A DNA stretch of 64,000 bases from Chloromonas sp. AAM2 (lineage: Eukaryota > Chlorophyta > Chlorophyceae > Chlamydomonadales > Chlamydomonadaceae): contig QAXH01006237.1 of NCBI GenBank assembly GCA_004335635.1, positions 47,136 to 111,135 on the forward strand. Reading direction: 5' to 3'. The notes under the pieces are model-generated. The model ran no database searches. It was not told the origin of the DNA and worked only from the letters and a program-made list of their open reading frames with translations. Below, piece after piece: positions 23,425 through 35,967 of this stretch (position 1 is the first letter of the stretch; each line of letters starts with the position of its first letter). Position numbers and translations under genes: made by a program.

Positions 23425-26400
23425 TCAGACCTCGAAGCCTGCAGCCAGCAGGTACTCCTTGTACATGTCTGCCACGCCTGCGCTGCCCAGGATGCCGATG
23501 GGTGCGCGCAGCACGTGGTCGGGGATGGCAAAGGCGTTCACGAGCGGCAGCGCAACACCTGGGAAAAGGGGGGGGAAAGGAGCAAGCAGGGCAGTGAAAT
23601 CACGGTTGGTGCCTGGCTGAGACAGTGAGTGTGTTCCAGTGTTCTATAACATTTTAGAATTGGCGAGAATGCGAAGTTGCGAACCCAAAACGAGGTTGTT
23701 GGGCCCAGATTTGCAAACTCAAATCGGCCTTGCGCTCCCAGACGTTTTTTCGTTCGACCCAAACTTGCGTCAGCTCGACGTCCATAGCTGTGTTCGCAAG
23801 CAGAAATGCGACGTTTGGTGCAGTGCTTCTGCCCTTGGCAGCTGTGCAAGAGTGGCGAGTCGGGGCTACTAGTAGGTGCTAGACTTCCGCCAGGCTGATC
23901 CTTCTCAGGCAAACCATGTGTATGCATACAAGATGTGCATACCAAGCTGCAGCCGGACAGGTGGCTCTGCAGGACAGACTTGAACAGACAAAGACATCAT
24001 CTGAGAGCACTTCAAAAATCAAAAACTAGTAATGCAACAGGGCCCGTGCAATGTGCTTGAATCTTAATGTGCAGGCTTACCTCTTAGCTCCTCCCCCAGG
24101 TCCACCAGCAGGCGAGTGATGGCCTTGGCCTTGGCGGGCGCAATGTACTCTTCGTTCCTGAAGAGCAAGTCGGCACACAAGCATGCAGTGAGGCTGGCTG
24201 TCACAACTATGGTGCAATGTCCCAATAAAGACCCAAGTACCAATACCACCCCTGACTGCTTGTTGCGGCACAATGGGTGATGAACTGCTGGAACTGCGAC
24301 TGCTAGAATTGCAAGGGGTCATGTTTGGACCGTCGTGCAGAAATAGCGTAGCAAAGCGCTCACAGCATCCAGATCCATCGTACAGCAATGCATTCCATCT
24401 TCTGGCGTGACAAGGCACCCATGACACATAAAAAGGTGCGCTATCTTCTAGCATGAAAACGCGTTCACGACACATAGGACTACAAGACACAGACACAGAC
24501 ACAGACACAGACACAGACACAGAGAGCAGGACGCCTTACCTGAACAGCATGTCGTCACTGATGGCGTTGAGTGCGTACGTATCGGCCAGCGCACGCAGAG
24601 CGCGCCTGTAGGCATCAAGCACACGTCACAACACGTCAACGCAAGCGCGTGTCAAATCCAAACGCTGTCCTTCGCAATCTTAGCGATTCCCAATGCAGTA
24701 GTTTCTGTTAGCATGCTGACTGGCACCTGTACTCAAGTTGAGTTCGTCCTACATCACAACCAGTGCTGTACCTGCAGTCGTGGTCCACACACCCCTCCAC
24801 GGCCCTCAAGAAGCACTTGTGCACCACACTCTCCACATACGCCCGGGACAGGTCAAGCACGTGGTTCAAGCACCTGCAGAAACGTGGGCAGGGGCGGTAC
24901 GACATGCTGAATGTCTGATCGCGAATAAGTGAGAGGCCGGTCACACACGTGTTGCTCATTTTTCGTGTCGCACACTGAAATCGCTCATCACCATCGCCGC
25001 AACCGCTCATAGTACGCGTTTGAAAGTATAGATTCCAGTGCCGTTTACGCATTGCAAAATGGTGGTTGCAGCACCATAATGGCTAAATGGTAACTCCATA
25101 CGCAGCACAGTCAGTGACTGTTCAAAGAACCTGGAAATCGCCTGGTCACAGCAACGCAAGAGCTGGGTTGACTGCGTCCAGCACACAGCACATTTAGTGA
25201 CTGAAGAAGTAAGGGCTAGAAGTAACTCCTCACAGCACTCTTGATCATTTTTTGAATCACCAGGCCCAGCATCGGCCTGTCTACGTTCAAGAGTCGTCTT
25301 ACTTGTTCCAGGCATGGAACGCGCCCAGCTGTGCCGTGTGCTTGCGCAGTCTCCTGGCCAGCGTGAAGAGCATGCGCGCTGTGCGGTACTCAAGTGCCTT
25401 GCTCAGGAAGGCGGGGTCGCGCAGGTGTCGCACGTCGGTCTCATGGGTCACCTGCAGCGCCCAGAAATGCAGAAAAGGTGAGATCACAACTCATGATTGT
25501 GATGACTGTGTGTGTGCTTTTACATCTGTATCGTCCCACAAGTGGAACAGAAGACAGCGTAAAGATCAGTGTGCATACGTATGGAAGCATGTCCGTCTCC
25601 TTAGTCACCTGTGGTGCAGAATAGTACGTTTCATTGGTGACAGTAGCCTTCCAGAGGACCCTGAACTTTGCATGTGCTTGATTTTTGGGAGCATCATGCC
25701 CATGCTCTGTTCAGGATGGTGAGGTTGGCTGCTGCTGAGCGCCTAGCTGGTTGGTCCTGCGGTAGCGTGGGTTGAACCATGATAAGCTATGTAATGATGA
25801 ATGATGACGATGAGTGCCAGACTTGATATCAGGCGGAGGAGGTAATACGGATGACGGTGTTGGCATGAGAACACAAGAGCATGTTGATGACTGTGCGATC
25901 ACACACGCTTCCCAACCTGGTGCTTTCTGGACCACAACCAGCCAGGCCCCTGCAAGCCTGTACCCTGCCCTTCCCCTTTCTCACCAGTGGGTTGTTTGGC
26001 AGTGAGCTTGCCGCCAGCTGCGTGAGGTAGTGAAAGCTGGAGCTCACGGGCGCGCCCTGGAACTGGCTGCGGTACTCCTTCAGCAGCAGACCGCTCACCT
26101 ACAGGAGGACGCACAGACACGCCATCAAGCAAATAATTGAACGGCTCTATAGGGCCATGCAGAGCTTAGCATCGCAAAACTCAGGTAGGAAAACCATTGG
26201 CAGTGGCATTCAATTTTCGCTGGCCGTCACAGAAGTATTCTGGCTTGAGCAGTTGGTAGCCACCGCACGGAAACAAACACACAAGCCACACCTGTTAGCT
26301 TATGAGACCTACAACGTTAGAGACCATGTGCATGACCTACTGTCACAAGCATTGATAGAAGCTTGCACGGGTGGTTTTCAGCCTTCACTAGCAGCATGGC

Positions 26401-29400
26401 TCAATCGGACGGCAAACCTATGGCCCTACATACCTGCTGCAGCAGCACTGTGTTGTCTCCCTCGAATGTGAGGAAAATGTCATGATCGCTGCGCAGCGCT
26501 CCCAGGCGGTTCACGGCAGCGTAGCCTGCATGCATAGCAAGGTAATACACATGCCTTGACAGGGAGGCAGAAGACAGACGAGGGCTGTGCGAGGTACATA
26601 CGCCTGTGTGCACTGTGTATTTAACACGGGATAGGATGTACACTACCCTTTCTTGCCCTGAGTAGGAACGCGGGAGGCAAAAGACGGGGTGGGGGTGGGG
26701 GCTGTGCAAGGTACATACGCCTGTGTGCACTGTGTATTCAACGCGGAATAGGATGTACAATACCCTTTCCTGCCCTGAGTAGGAACGCGGGAGGCAAAAG
26801 ACAGGGGGGCCTGTGCAAGGTATGATGAGGCGTGGTAGTGTGTGGTGCACTGAGATGACGGCATGATGGAATTGGTGGCAACAATCTTACTTGCCTAGCT
26901 GGTTGGTCCTGCGGTACCGTGGGTTTTAAAACCAAGATAAGCTATGTGATGATGATGAATCTTAGTTGCAGGCCAACCCGCTCACCGTGCCCTCCACAGC
27001 ATTCGCGGCATGTGCTGAGCGCTCTCTGTGTGAAGGCCGTGGTGTAGGCCTTGAGCCCTGCGCTGAGCGCATGCACCTGAGCACATGCACCCAGGCAAGA
27101 GGCAGATTATTCTACTCCTCAAGTCATGGCCAGGCGAGGCATGCTATTTGCTCAGATGCGTAGTTGCTGATCGAGGCGAGGGGCAGATAATATTACCCAA
27201 GTCATGGCCAGGCAAGACATGCTTTTCTCCGCTCAGATGCGTGGTTGCTGTTTACGCCATCTTCTGTTCCAATGATGGGACGATACAGATATCCACACAC
27301 AACGAATGATACACACACATCAGCAGCACAAGCAGCAGCGACATGACTGGATAAGCCATGTAATGAAAGATGACTCGCTCACCTCCTCCACCAGCCTGTG
27401 GTTGGCCTTGGTCCGCTTCATGTCTGCGTATCTCTCCACCAGGAAGCCCTTGGCGAAGTGAAGGCCGTACACAGTGGCAAGGATGGGGATCAGCCGCTGC
27501 TGGGTGCTCTGCAGTGGAAAGGCAAGCAAAACACAGGGATAGGAAATTCAGGCTCAAGCAAGGACAACCAGCATAGCCGAGCCCAGCAAAGAGCAGACAG
27601 GAAAAGCAACCTTGGCAGCTGACAACTGTTGACATGGACCCTGACTGACCCAGTTAAAACATAAGAGGTTTTCCTGGCCCAGTTTGGTGCGGAGTGTTGA
27701 GCCTTTCTTGGGACAGAAAACCCATCGGCTGGTGGTCCAGTTAGTTTTTGCTCCGTCTGGCTGATAGGGTAGGACCCACTGCCTTGCATTCTTTGATGAG
27801 CCGTTGACTGTTAGGTACGAGGCTATTTCCATCACTGACCTGGTAGTCCAGCACAGCGATCTCAGGTGCATCCGGCGGCCCGAACTGCTGGCGCTGTGAG
27901 CAGTACCTGACAGCTATGGTCACCGCCAGCTTGGCCACGCCCACACTGCCCGACACTAGGCCCACGCGCCCGCCCGTAAGCTCACCCAACGTGGCCGCAA
28001 ACCTGCAATCATATGAATTACGTGCTCATCCATAGGCCCACCTGCTTATGTTGTTATGTTTGATACGATGCTTCAAAGACAGGTGCAGTGTTGACGGCTT
28101 CTTCATCGCCTTGCTCAGCCTTAGCAGCGCTTGTTTTGCTTGTTTTGCTTCGTGCTCATCCGTAGGCCCACCTGCTGTCCAAAGTTATTGTGTTGTGGTG
28201 GCAAGCCTGGCAAGCCTAGCTGAAAGATCAGAAGCAAGCGGCAAACCACGGTGGTGGTGATGATGGTGGTGATCTGACTCAGCTTACCTGCGTGCTTGGC
28301 TGGTGAGCGGCGAGCTGTACCGGCCGCTCTTGTCCACGGCCCCGAACCGGTCCAGGAGGTTGGTGCGGGGCACACGCACGTGCGTGAAGCGGATGGCGCC
28401 GTTGTCCACGCCGTTCAGCCCCACCTGTGCTCACCGTGACACGTGCAAACGGCCAATGCAGTGAAAAATGCAACCAGCCACTGGATAGGGGGGGGGGGCA
28501 AGTCTTGCAAAGCCTCATACGCAGCCCTCCAGCGCATGGACAAGTGCCATCCGGACTCGCCTGTCAAACATGGGTTAACTGACCGCCTATCCAGACACTG
28601 CCTGTTTTGAATGGTTGCTGCATCAGCTAGCTGCCTCGTTACCTTGTGCCTGGTTTGCACTCAATAACTGTCTTCAACAGGTTGCGACTAGCCATGGACA
28701 ACCTTTCAAACTGGTATGTCTGCAGTCCCCGCAGCAAGTGGAAAGACGATGACGAACCACGGTTGGTTCGCTATGCACCCTGTGCCTGGCTTGTGCGCAG
28801 GTCAACACAAGCATCAATTTTGCTGACTGAAGCTTCTGAGCACCAACGACACGGCACTGACAGCAACTGCTGCTGCTGCCCCTTTACACTGGAATTGCTT
28901 ATTGTCTGTTTTGCACACAATGGCTTCAGTTGCAGCTTGTGCTTAGCTGGGCCAGAATCGATGGATTCCAGCAAGGGACAACATCAGCGCCCACCTTGTA
29001 TCCGCAGTCGTGAATCTCCACACCGGGAAGCACGTGGCCCTGTGCATCCCTGACAGGCACCAGGAAGGCATGCACGCCGTGGTCCACGAGCTTGGTGGCC
29101 GCCCCCGGGGCGGAGCTGCCGGCCGCGTTGGGTAGCTTGAGGCGAGCGAACACAGTGGCCATGCGCCCGTCCTCTGCTGCGTTGCCAATCCACCACTTGA
29201 TGGCGCCTTCATCCTGCAAGAATGCGGCAGCAGACGCTTCGCTCCCTTGGTCACAGCTTCCTAGATGTGCTTTGGGTGAAGGTGAAACCAACTCTGCAGC
29301 TTTTGAATGTCGCCTGGCTTGTATCTGGCCTTTTGCTTTTATGCACATCAACAATGCAGCCTCTGAAGTAATCTGCTGCTTTTTGCAACTCTGGTTCCAT

Positions 29401-31445
29401 GCAACAAGTGCTGGATTGCCAGAGCTCTGCGAATGCTGGTGGTACAACACTAGGATAGACGTGTCACATTATCACCCCGCATCATCAAACTGTTGGGCTT
29501 TTCTCACACTCACAGGTGTGTGTATGACCCATTCATCTGACAGGACATCCAAGACTGCCTCTGTTTGGAGAGCGGCCACGTTACTCCCTGCAGCGCACAT
29601 AGGAGGACAAGAACCACTCCTCGACACAGCCTGCCACGTGAAAACACGTCGTGAGTTGGGAACGCAGCTGGCATCATATTGTACAACACTAGGCCGAAAA
29701 TTCGGCATAACTATGCTCATTGATGAGCCGTCACTTTAGCTGTACACAACGCCTGAGCAGATAAAGTTGTTCAGAAAAGATCAATCGATACCTTGTGTTT
29801 TCTACATTATCAACGCACATCTTGAAGCATGCCCCAGCATGCCCCAGCAACTGTCCCCTGTCGCACCGTGTTTGAGCTCTGTCATTGCAAAGCAGCCAGG
29901 CAGGCGGAAGGCCGCTATGTCATCGAAGTACTTCCTCCTGTGGCTTTCCGTGCCCAGGTTGAGCACGCTGCCGCCCCACAGGCTGTACTGCACGCCGCTC
30001 TTGACCATCAGGCTAAGGTCCACAGCGGCGAGGCACTCAGCCACGTAGAAATATGCCTGGAAGGAAGAATAAAGATGTGGAAGCCAGCTCCAAAACATAA
30101 TTCGGCCAGCTAGGCAACTGAGCTGGCAATTAAAGAACGCAAGGCAATGTTCACGCATGGAACAAGCCTCTGATGGAGCCAGCAACTACGACCTGCGGCT
30201 GAAGCCAGCTTCCCAACAGGAAGCTTCCGCCAGCTTGGTATCACTAAGAAATAGTAGCTAGAGAGTGAGCACCAGGATCGAAACTGACAAAATCCAACCA
30301 GAAGAGCTCCAGCAGCGCACCTTCAGGTCGTTTGCAAACATGTCCAATGGATTGTGTCCAGCTGCAAGCAGTGCACGCAGCTGACGGCGCACCAGTGCAC
30401 GATGCTCATCTGCACAAGGCATGCATGCAGGTGGCATGAGCGGATGCCCTAGCGGCTTACACGCTTATCTTTAGGTGGCTGCCTTAGCAGGCGAAGTACC
30501 TGCGCGTACCTGCACGCTCATCTTTGGGAAAGTGCCTACATCTAACGTGAATGTGGGTCTGCCTTGGTGGCTGTGCTGACTCTTGAACTTCTTTTGCCAT
30601 GCTTCGTTGAAACTGGGCCTTCCGACTGATGTGTTGTACCAAGAGTCAAAATCATTGAGTTTCTCAATGGTGAGTAGGCTTGCATCAATACCTGCCCGCT
30701 TGTTTTGCTCCTAGATTTCCGCCAGTGTCCCCCGATCTCTTGCGACCTTGCAGGATTGTGCTGTGCGCAAGCTACCAGGTAGCTACCAGCCACCATACTG
30801 CCCAAGACTTGTACACAACCAGGTGGCCAAGATTGATTGGCCAGGTCCGGATGTTGATTTAAAGAGCTGCCACGCAACATACTTTGTAGACCCCAGCTTA
30901 ATGTGCTGGTTGAGACTCACCCTTGGATAGCCCCTCCTCCACGACCGGCAGCAGGTCCGGCTGAGCACGAAACAGATCGAACACCTTGCGCTTCAAGTCC
31001 CTCTGGTCGTCCAGGTAAACCTCAAGCACATGGCTGTCGAAGAAAGGCAGCTGTTTGTGAGCACCACGGCAAGGTTGCATGGACACCTGCATGATGTCCC
31101 GGAACGATGGACAGCTGACCTTGTCCTGCAAATGATGCGCATAAGCAGATTGTATATGTCATGATTGATGAAAAGCGCGACAATGATGGTGTGGCTTGGC
31201 ACCAGGCCTCATTGGGGGACGTGTCGTGAAACGTGCCAACCAGGTCCCTAAGCACCACATACGCATCTCACCTGTTGCGCAGCAGAAACAAAAGAATTTG
31301 CTGTGCAATTCTTGTGGCTGTATGGGCTAGAGTACCTCAGAAGCAGGTGTTCTGGCCTCTCGAAAGAAAGCCGTTGCCTACGTGGACAAAAAGTACCAAC
31401 CTCTTTCGCTTTCAAAACTCGCCTCGGCGGCGTCAAATTGGCCAA
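23425..31445 (-). CDS. ACX: Peroxisomal acyl-CoA oxidase, ACX2-like (long-chain type)
   Basis: Seventeen exons from 31272..31445 down through 30921..31125, 30321..30409, 29867..30056, 29514..29587, 28995..29213, 28288..28424, 27840..28002, 27383..27508, 26986..27076, 26434..26525, 25985..26098, 25303..25451, 24772..24873, 24540..24605, 24081..24157 and 23425..23558 join in frame to about 733 residues (ACX2 of Arabidopsis has about 690). The enzyme oxidises acyl-CoA to trans-2-enoyl-CoA with FAD and reduces O2 to H2O2. Visible signatures: [28 protein letters not shown] (FAD/substrate loop), [37 protein letters not shown], and [11 protein letters not shown] with the catalytic Glu near residue 511. 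Order and spacing follow ACX2. The C-terminus is AAGFEV, so there is no PTS1. The start at 31445 is the first ATG of an open exon and is less certain than the rest. Introns carry several repeats. Confidence 0.92.
24486..24522. repeat. (ACACAG)n hexanucleotide microsatellite
   Basis: About six ACACAG units in an intron of the acyl-CoA oxidase gene. Confidence 0.9.
25637..25811 (+). repeat. Dispersed repeat family B, long copy
   Basis: About 170 bp. It contains TTCCAGAGGACCCTGAACTT, GCATCATGCCCATGC, CGCCTAGCTGGTTGGTCCTG and a final ATGATGA run. The reverse complement at 35036-35210 matches over its full length at roughly 85-90 per cent by eye. It lies in an ACX intron. Confidence 0.85.
26583..26802. 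repeat. 117-bp tandem duplication in an ACX intron
   Basis: GTACATACGCCTGTGTGCAC through GCGGGAGGCAAAAGAC occurs twice, at 26583-26685 and 26700-26802, with a few substitutions. A G-rich spacer follows each copy. Confidence 0.9.
26893..26960 (+). repeat. Dispersed repeat family B, short copy
   Basis: It has the right half of the family only: CCTAGCTGGTTGGTCCTGCG, then GTGGGTT, then AAGCTATGTGATGATGATGA. It lies in an ACX intron. Confidence 0.8.
27098..27250. repeat. About 80-bp tandem duplication in an ACX intron
   Basis: Copies 27098-27169 and 27177-27250 share AAGTCATGGCCAGGC and GCTCAGATGCGTNGTTGCTG. Confidence 0.85.
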
Positions 31446-31909
31446 CGTTGTCGACTCCGCGAGCAGAGCATTGTTGTTACGGAGAAGGCAGACCCAGTGC
31501 GGCGTCCTCGAGCCTACTGAACCCCTTTGAGGAGCTGTTGGGTAGGAGTTGGCTTAACAGACGAACCTCCGAGCACCTGGTGATGGATTCCTTGACGACA
31601 AAAGTGGTCGCAGTGGTATTGTTGAAGCGGGTGTGCTGAATGACCCAGAGCCAGGCACAAATACAAGGCACACTGCATGGGCTCGTCCAGGTCCTTGGGC
31701 AAGTGCATGCACGCACTTCTTGAAGCGAGTGTTTCTGAGTTCGAAGATCTCTGGCTGCACGCCTACAACTTCCAATCTGCAGGAAACTGTACATGTTTTC
31801 TCTGTTAATTTTCTTTAGAATGGCAGGCAGAGATCTGCGAGCTCAAAAGCACTTGCAGAAGAAGAAGAGCATGCCCTGATGTGGAATTTTCCGATGCATT
31901 TAGTAGTTT
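31446..31909. other. Presumed ACX promoter and upstream flank
   Basis: No exon I can support. Minus-strand ORFs are open here (for example 31554-31775) and could add 5' coding or UTR sequence to the oxidase, but no motif supports that. The transposon target site begins at 31900. Confidence 0.35.
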
Positions 31910-32365
31910 AGGCCGCGGTCACACGGCAATTTGACTTTCAATTTGGGTTCCAATTTGGGGTCATAATTTGACCGTGTGGACCCCAAATTGGGGGTTAGGC
32001 CCACCATTGGCCACAGCATTGGCCACAGCATTGGCCACAGCAGCAGCAGTGCCACCCTTTATCTTGGGTGAATGCGAGATGTGCGGGTCACAACGGGTCA
32101 CAAATTTGACTTGACCAGGGCTGTTCCTAACCGTTTTGGGGGCCATCCCCAAAGTTTCAAGTCAAACGGACATCGCCTTGATGTTGGCCCAACCCAAATT
32201 GAAAGTCAAATTAACCCCCCCCCCACCCTTAATTAGCCTTTCAATTGGACCCTCAATTGAAAGTCAAATTGGAGGCCAAATTGGCCGTGTGACCGCAAAA
32301 AAGGCAAATTGGAACCCAAATTGGAGCCCAAATTGAAAGTCAAATTGGTACGTGTGACCGCCCTC
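31910..32365. mobile_element. 456-bp non-autonomous inverted-repeat transposon (MITE)
   Basis: The left end reads AGGCCGCGGTCACACGGCAA, then TTTGACTTTCAATTTGGG. The right end reads in reverse GAGGGCGGTCACACGTACC, then AATTTGACTTTCAATTTGGG. Terminal inverted repeats extend for about 45-50 bp. The 10-bp sequence TTAGTAGTTT stands directly outside both ends (31900-31909 and 32366-32375), a clear target-site duplication. A duplication of 9-11 bp is typical of Mutator-like elements; the assignment to that superfamily is inference. The interior has no transposase: it holds further AATTTGG/CCAAATT inverted motifs, three tandem ATTGGCCACAGC units near 32005-32041 and an 11-C run near 32214. Near-intact ends and an exact duplication suggest a young insertion. 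Confidence 0.9.
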
Positions 32366-32671
32366 TTAGTAGTTTGCACCAGGAGAGCTTAAGGCAGTGA
32401 CTGCACTGAAGCTTCCTGGGCCAACGGTTGCACCGAATGGTTGCACAGTCCTTGTCCCGCGAGACTAGCTATCTTGATACAATTGTTTTAAGTTGGACCT
32501 TTGACAAGTTTAGCTGGTCTCATTATCTTTGCTAACGGGATGCTTTTGGAAGGTGCACTGTGCCTGTCAACAGTTGACAGTGTGAGAGTTGCCATTTCAC
32601 CAGCTCTGACACTGACCCTAACCCTGACCATCTTTCTATTCATGCCATTTATATGGCTAACGGGATGCTTT

Positions 32672-33230
32672 CTACTTGAACTGCACTCCTCGAACGAGCT
32701 GCCCCCCCCGTGCAACATCATAGCATTGAAGAAGCGGCAGTATCGCTGGGCTTGAGGAAAGGGAGTTTTCAATGGCATCAAAGTGTGAGGTCTGAATGTA
32801 GGGTGATAGCTGATGGTGGTTCTGGTACTGGGGTGCTGATTTGGATGCAGGGCTTGCTGCAACATCTGTGCCTGGACTGCCTGGCAGGCGATGCAGGACG
32901 GTATCATTGGTTTTGGTAAAGTCAGCTTGAGCGGTGAAGACGGCTGGGGCAGCTATCATACGTATTGTAGCACCACCACTGGGATGACTGGGATGGGTGG
33001 GATCAGTTGCATCGCTCCAGAGCACGAGGTAGTCTTTGATGTGCACTGACGAAAACTTGTAAGGCAGTAATGGTGTGCCATCCACCTTCCATTTGGATGA
33101 GTAGATGATGCGCATGCATCCAAAGCGATAGATGCTTGTGCCGATGAATTTGAAGTCTATTTTTGTGGTCTTGATGTATGTCAGAAGGTATCGCTCCTGG
33201 TCCGTGACATGGATTAGAATAGATGAACTT
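32672..33230 (-). pseudogene. Orphan protein-like ORF, probably a remnant
   Basis: About 185 codons are open on the minus strand. The middle reads like real protein: HVTDQERYLLTYIKTTKIDF, FKFIGTSIYRFGCMRIIY, SSKWKVDGTPLLPYKFSS. Just upstream, in another frame, CLPCPSDYVLYASADHPVLC is also protein-like (33240-33330) but a TGA and a frame change separate the two within about 15 bp, too little for an intron. The C-terminal 60 residues are low-complexity. I recognise no family. The pieces may be a decayed transposon or a retro-inserted gene fragment, or exons of a gene whose other exons I missed. Confidence 0.35.
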
Positions 33231-33374
33231 TAGCGGTCACCTCCAGCTGGTCAGACCGTCCTTGCGATGGTCACACAGGACAGGATGGTCGGCTGATGCA
33301 TACAGGACATAGTCTGAGGGACAAGGCAGGCAACCTGCACGCACATGAGTCCTGTAGTAATGGGCCACTGGCCT

Positions 33375-33571
33375 GTGTCATCGGTCAATGGCTGTTGCAT
33401 GCCTGGAGGATGCCTGGAGAATTGCAATACAGTAGCTACTTTAAGGTTGCTTTGGACAACCCATAGAGGTGCTTTTGTGACTTACTGAGAGACATTTCTA
33501 CTATTTGCTCAAGTGGTTGATGTTTGCGTTGGACGTGCTTCCTGGTGTGCACTTCCTCCTTGTGATACATG
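33375..33571 (+). repeat. Dispersed repeat family A, long copy
   Basis: It begins TGTGTCATCGGTCAATGG, then CTGTTGCATGCCTGG, and ends GTTTGCGTTGGACGTGCTTC, CTGGTGTGCACTTCCTCCTT. The copy at 57205-57420 has the same beginning and end. Confidence 0.8.
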
Positions 33572-34311
33572 ACTGACAGCAAGACTCAGAACAGCAAGAC
33601 TCTAAATAAAATTGAAGTTTGCCAGTTCTGGGACAGTTTTGGGACTGACACCGTGATGAGGCTGTCAGTTGTCTGTGGGACTCGTATTTTCAGGAGTGAG
33701 TCCATACTAAGTTTTCATGTTGGTGAAAGTGTGCACAGTGTGGTGTTGAGTCAGTGTCACCTGCCACTGGGATGTGTTGCTGATGCTGGAGTTGGTAGGC
33801 GCTGGGACAGTGAGAAGTGGTGGTAGATTATCAGAGATTCAGAACGCAAACTTGTTTTTTTTTTTTACCCCAAAACAGAACGGGTCAATTGCACCTTTGC
33901 TGTGCCAATGGGTCAGCGCTTGACCAAGGCCGGCACGAGACTTCCTGAGCAGCACATGGCTGTATACGTTTGTAGGTGGGACGGCGACGCTCCTGTTGTG
34001 TGCCAAAGCATGACCAAGCTCACAGTCAGCTTGAACCCTGTGAAGCATGTTCAAATTGGAAAGCAGCCTGCAATGCAGGCAGGTAAACAAATCTGAACAA
34101 GCATCAGGGCTGCGTGTTGATAATTCAATCCCTCGGACCCTCACAGTGCTCATGCTGATGCTGACCCCTGATCGATGATTGATGACCCTTGTTGAGTTTC
34201 TGATGTTAGGTCAGTCACGCCTCCGGGATGTCACACATGTGTGGAAGTCAAACGTTAAGTTGGACCATCTGTACCAGATTGTGCGTGCAGGAAAGGTCTT
34301 GCAATTACAGG
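33572..34311. other. Presumed promoter and 5' UTR of the S1-domain gene
   Basis: No coding signal I can support. It contains a run of nine T at 33853 and an acceptor-like ATTACAG just before the ATG at 34312, so a 5' UTR intron is possible. Confidence 0.35.
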
Positions 34312-35933
34312 ATGTCCAATCGAGGCAGAGACAGAAGCAGAAGCCGAGAAAGGAGGGAACGCAGCCCTAAACGGAGCAGGCACAGCCCGGAGGCCGATGG
34401 ACGCAGGAGAGACAGGAGCCGGCGAAAACGCAGTCCAGAAAGACGGCAGGAGGACGAACGCAGACAACATCGTCGACGCGATGACAGTCCACCTCGAGAC
34501 ACACGGCGATCTGGTCAACGCAGCCCTCCACCTGATAGACGACATGAGCCACACGGACGAGACAGCCCACACAGACAGCATGGTACGTGCCCGTTGCAGC
34601 AAGGCCCATGCATTTGCATGCATGCAAGCATGCGAAGTGCCCACACCACGGCCGTGGTGTTGATGTGCATGCTTGTCCAAGCGTGAGAGGAAGGAGTAAT
34701 CTGCTAGGCATCTCCAACACTTTGCACCCTCCTTCACAAGGCGTATGTGCAACACAACCGGGTTTGGTAACATGCAAGAACATGTGCGATTGGCAGAGTG
34801 TGGAAATCAAAAAAGCTTGCTTCAGCTGCTGTTTGTTGCATATAAGTGTCAGAGTGATGTTTCTTACGGAAACTGACTGCTGATGGTCAGGTGGGCAGTC
34901 GTGACGGTGGCGGTGCCACCTATGGGCACTGGTACAGGCTAGAGGTTGCCCTGTCGCCATGCAATGACGGCAAACGTATCTTGGGTCATGCTTTGCTTAG
35001 GGGAAATGATGTAGGCAGCCGCTGAGAACCTAGACTATTTCATCATCATCATTACATGGTTTTTCATGGTTAAACGTACAGTAGCGCAAGACCAACCAGC
35101 TAGGCGCTCAGCAGCAGCCAACATCCCCATCCTAAACAAAGCATGGGCATGATGCCCCCAAAAATCAAGCACATGCAAGGTTCAGGGTCCTCTGGAAGGT
35201 CTGTTTCAGAGTCAAGAAAAGGGAAAAAGCGGTTGCTGGGTAGGCAAAGCCCAGTCATTGCCCTCTGGCATCGGCCTTGCATTGCAAGTGATGACTGAAC
35301 TATCTGTCCGCAGCAAACTCGCAGTAAGTGGGAAAAAAAAAGTGTACTGCTGCTGCTGATGATTATAGACGTGTGCGTGGATGCATGCCTATCACTTGAG
35401 GGGAGGGACTCAACCTGTCCAACCTCATTCTGTTCTGCATTGTGCGTTTGCCGACCTGATGCAATGAAGGTTGATGAGCAATGGAATTGAACAATGGAAA
35501 TCAACAATGGAATCGGGCAAAGTTATGCCGAAAGTTATGCCGGCCCCACATGCACTCCAGTGTCACCTCCACATGTTTACATCTATCGATTGGTTGCTAA
35601 TGCTATCCATCATCATATCATGGGTCTTCCCACACACAGGCCTTCCACCCCCTCCCCCGGTGCCCGCCCGGCCGCCCCCACAGCCCACCTCTGATCAACC
35701 ACCACCCCTGGGCAGCGTTCATGAGGGCTCAGTGCACACAATACGAGCCTTCGGCATGTTCGTGGCCATCAAGGGGTACCGCAAACACGTGCTAGTTCAT
35801 CACACACAGGTGGGACTGGGCAAGCACTGGGCGTTGCAAAAGGTCAACGGTCCAACAGAGTCGCAAAGGTTATACAGCTGGTCAGGTTGTACATTTTGCA
35901 CCAGTTAGGCTTGCATGGAGGCAGTCCAGAATG

Positions 35934-35967
<34 letters not shown>

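Noticed and set aside
32501..32907. Overlapping ORFs on both strands downstream of the MITE
   Set aside because: Low-complexity translations with no family resemblance; only the protein-like part further right is kept as a remnant.
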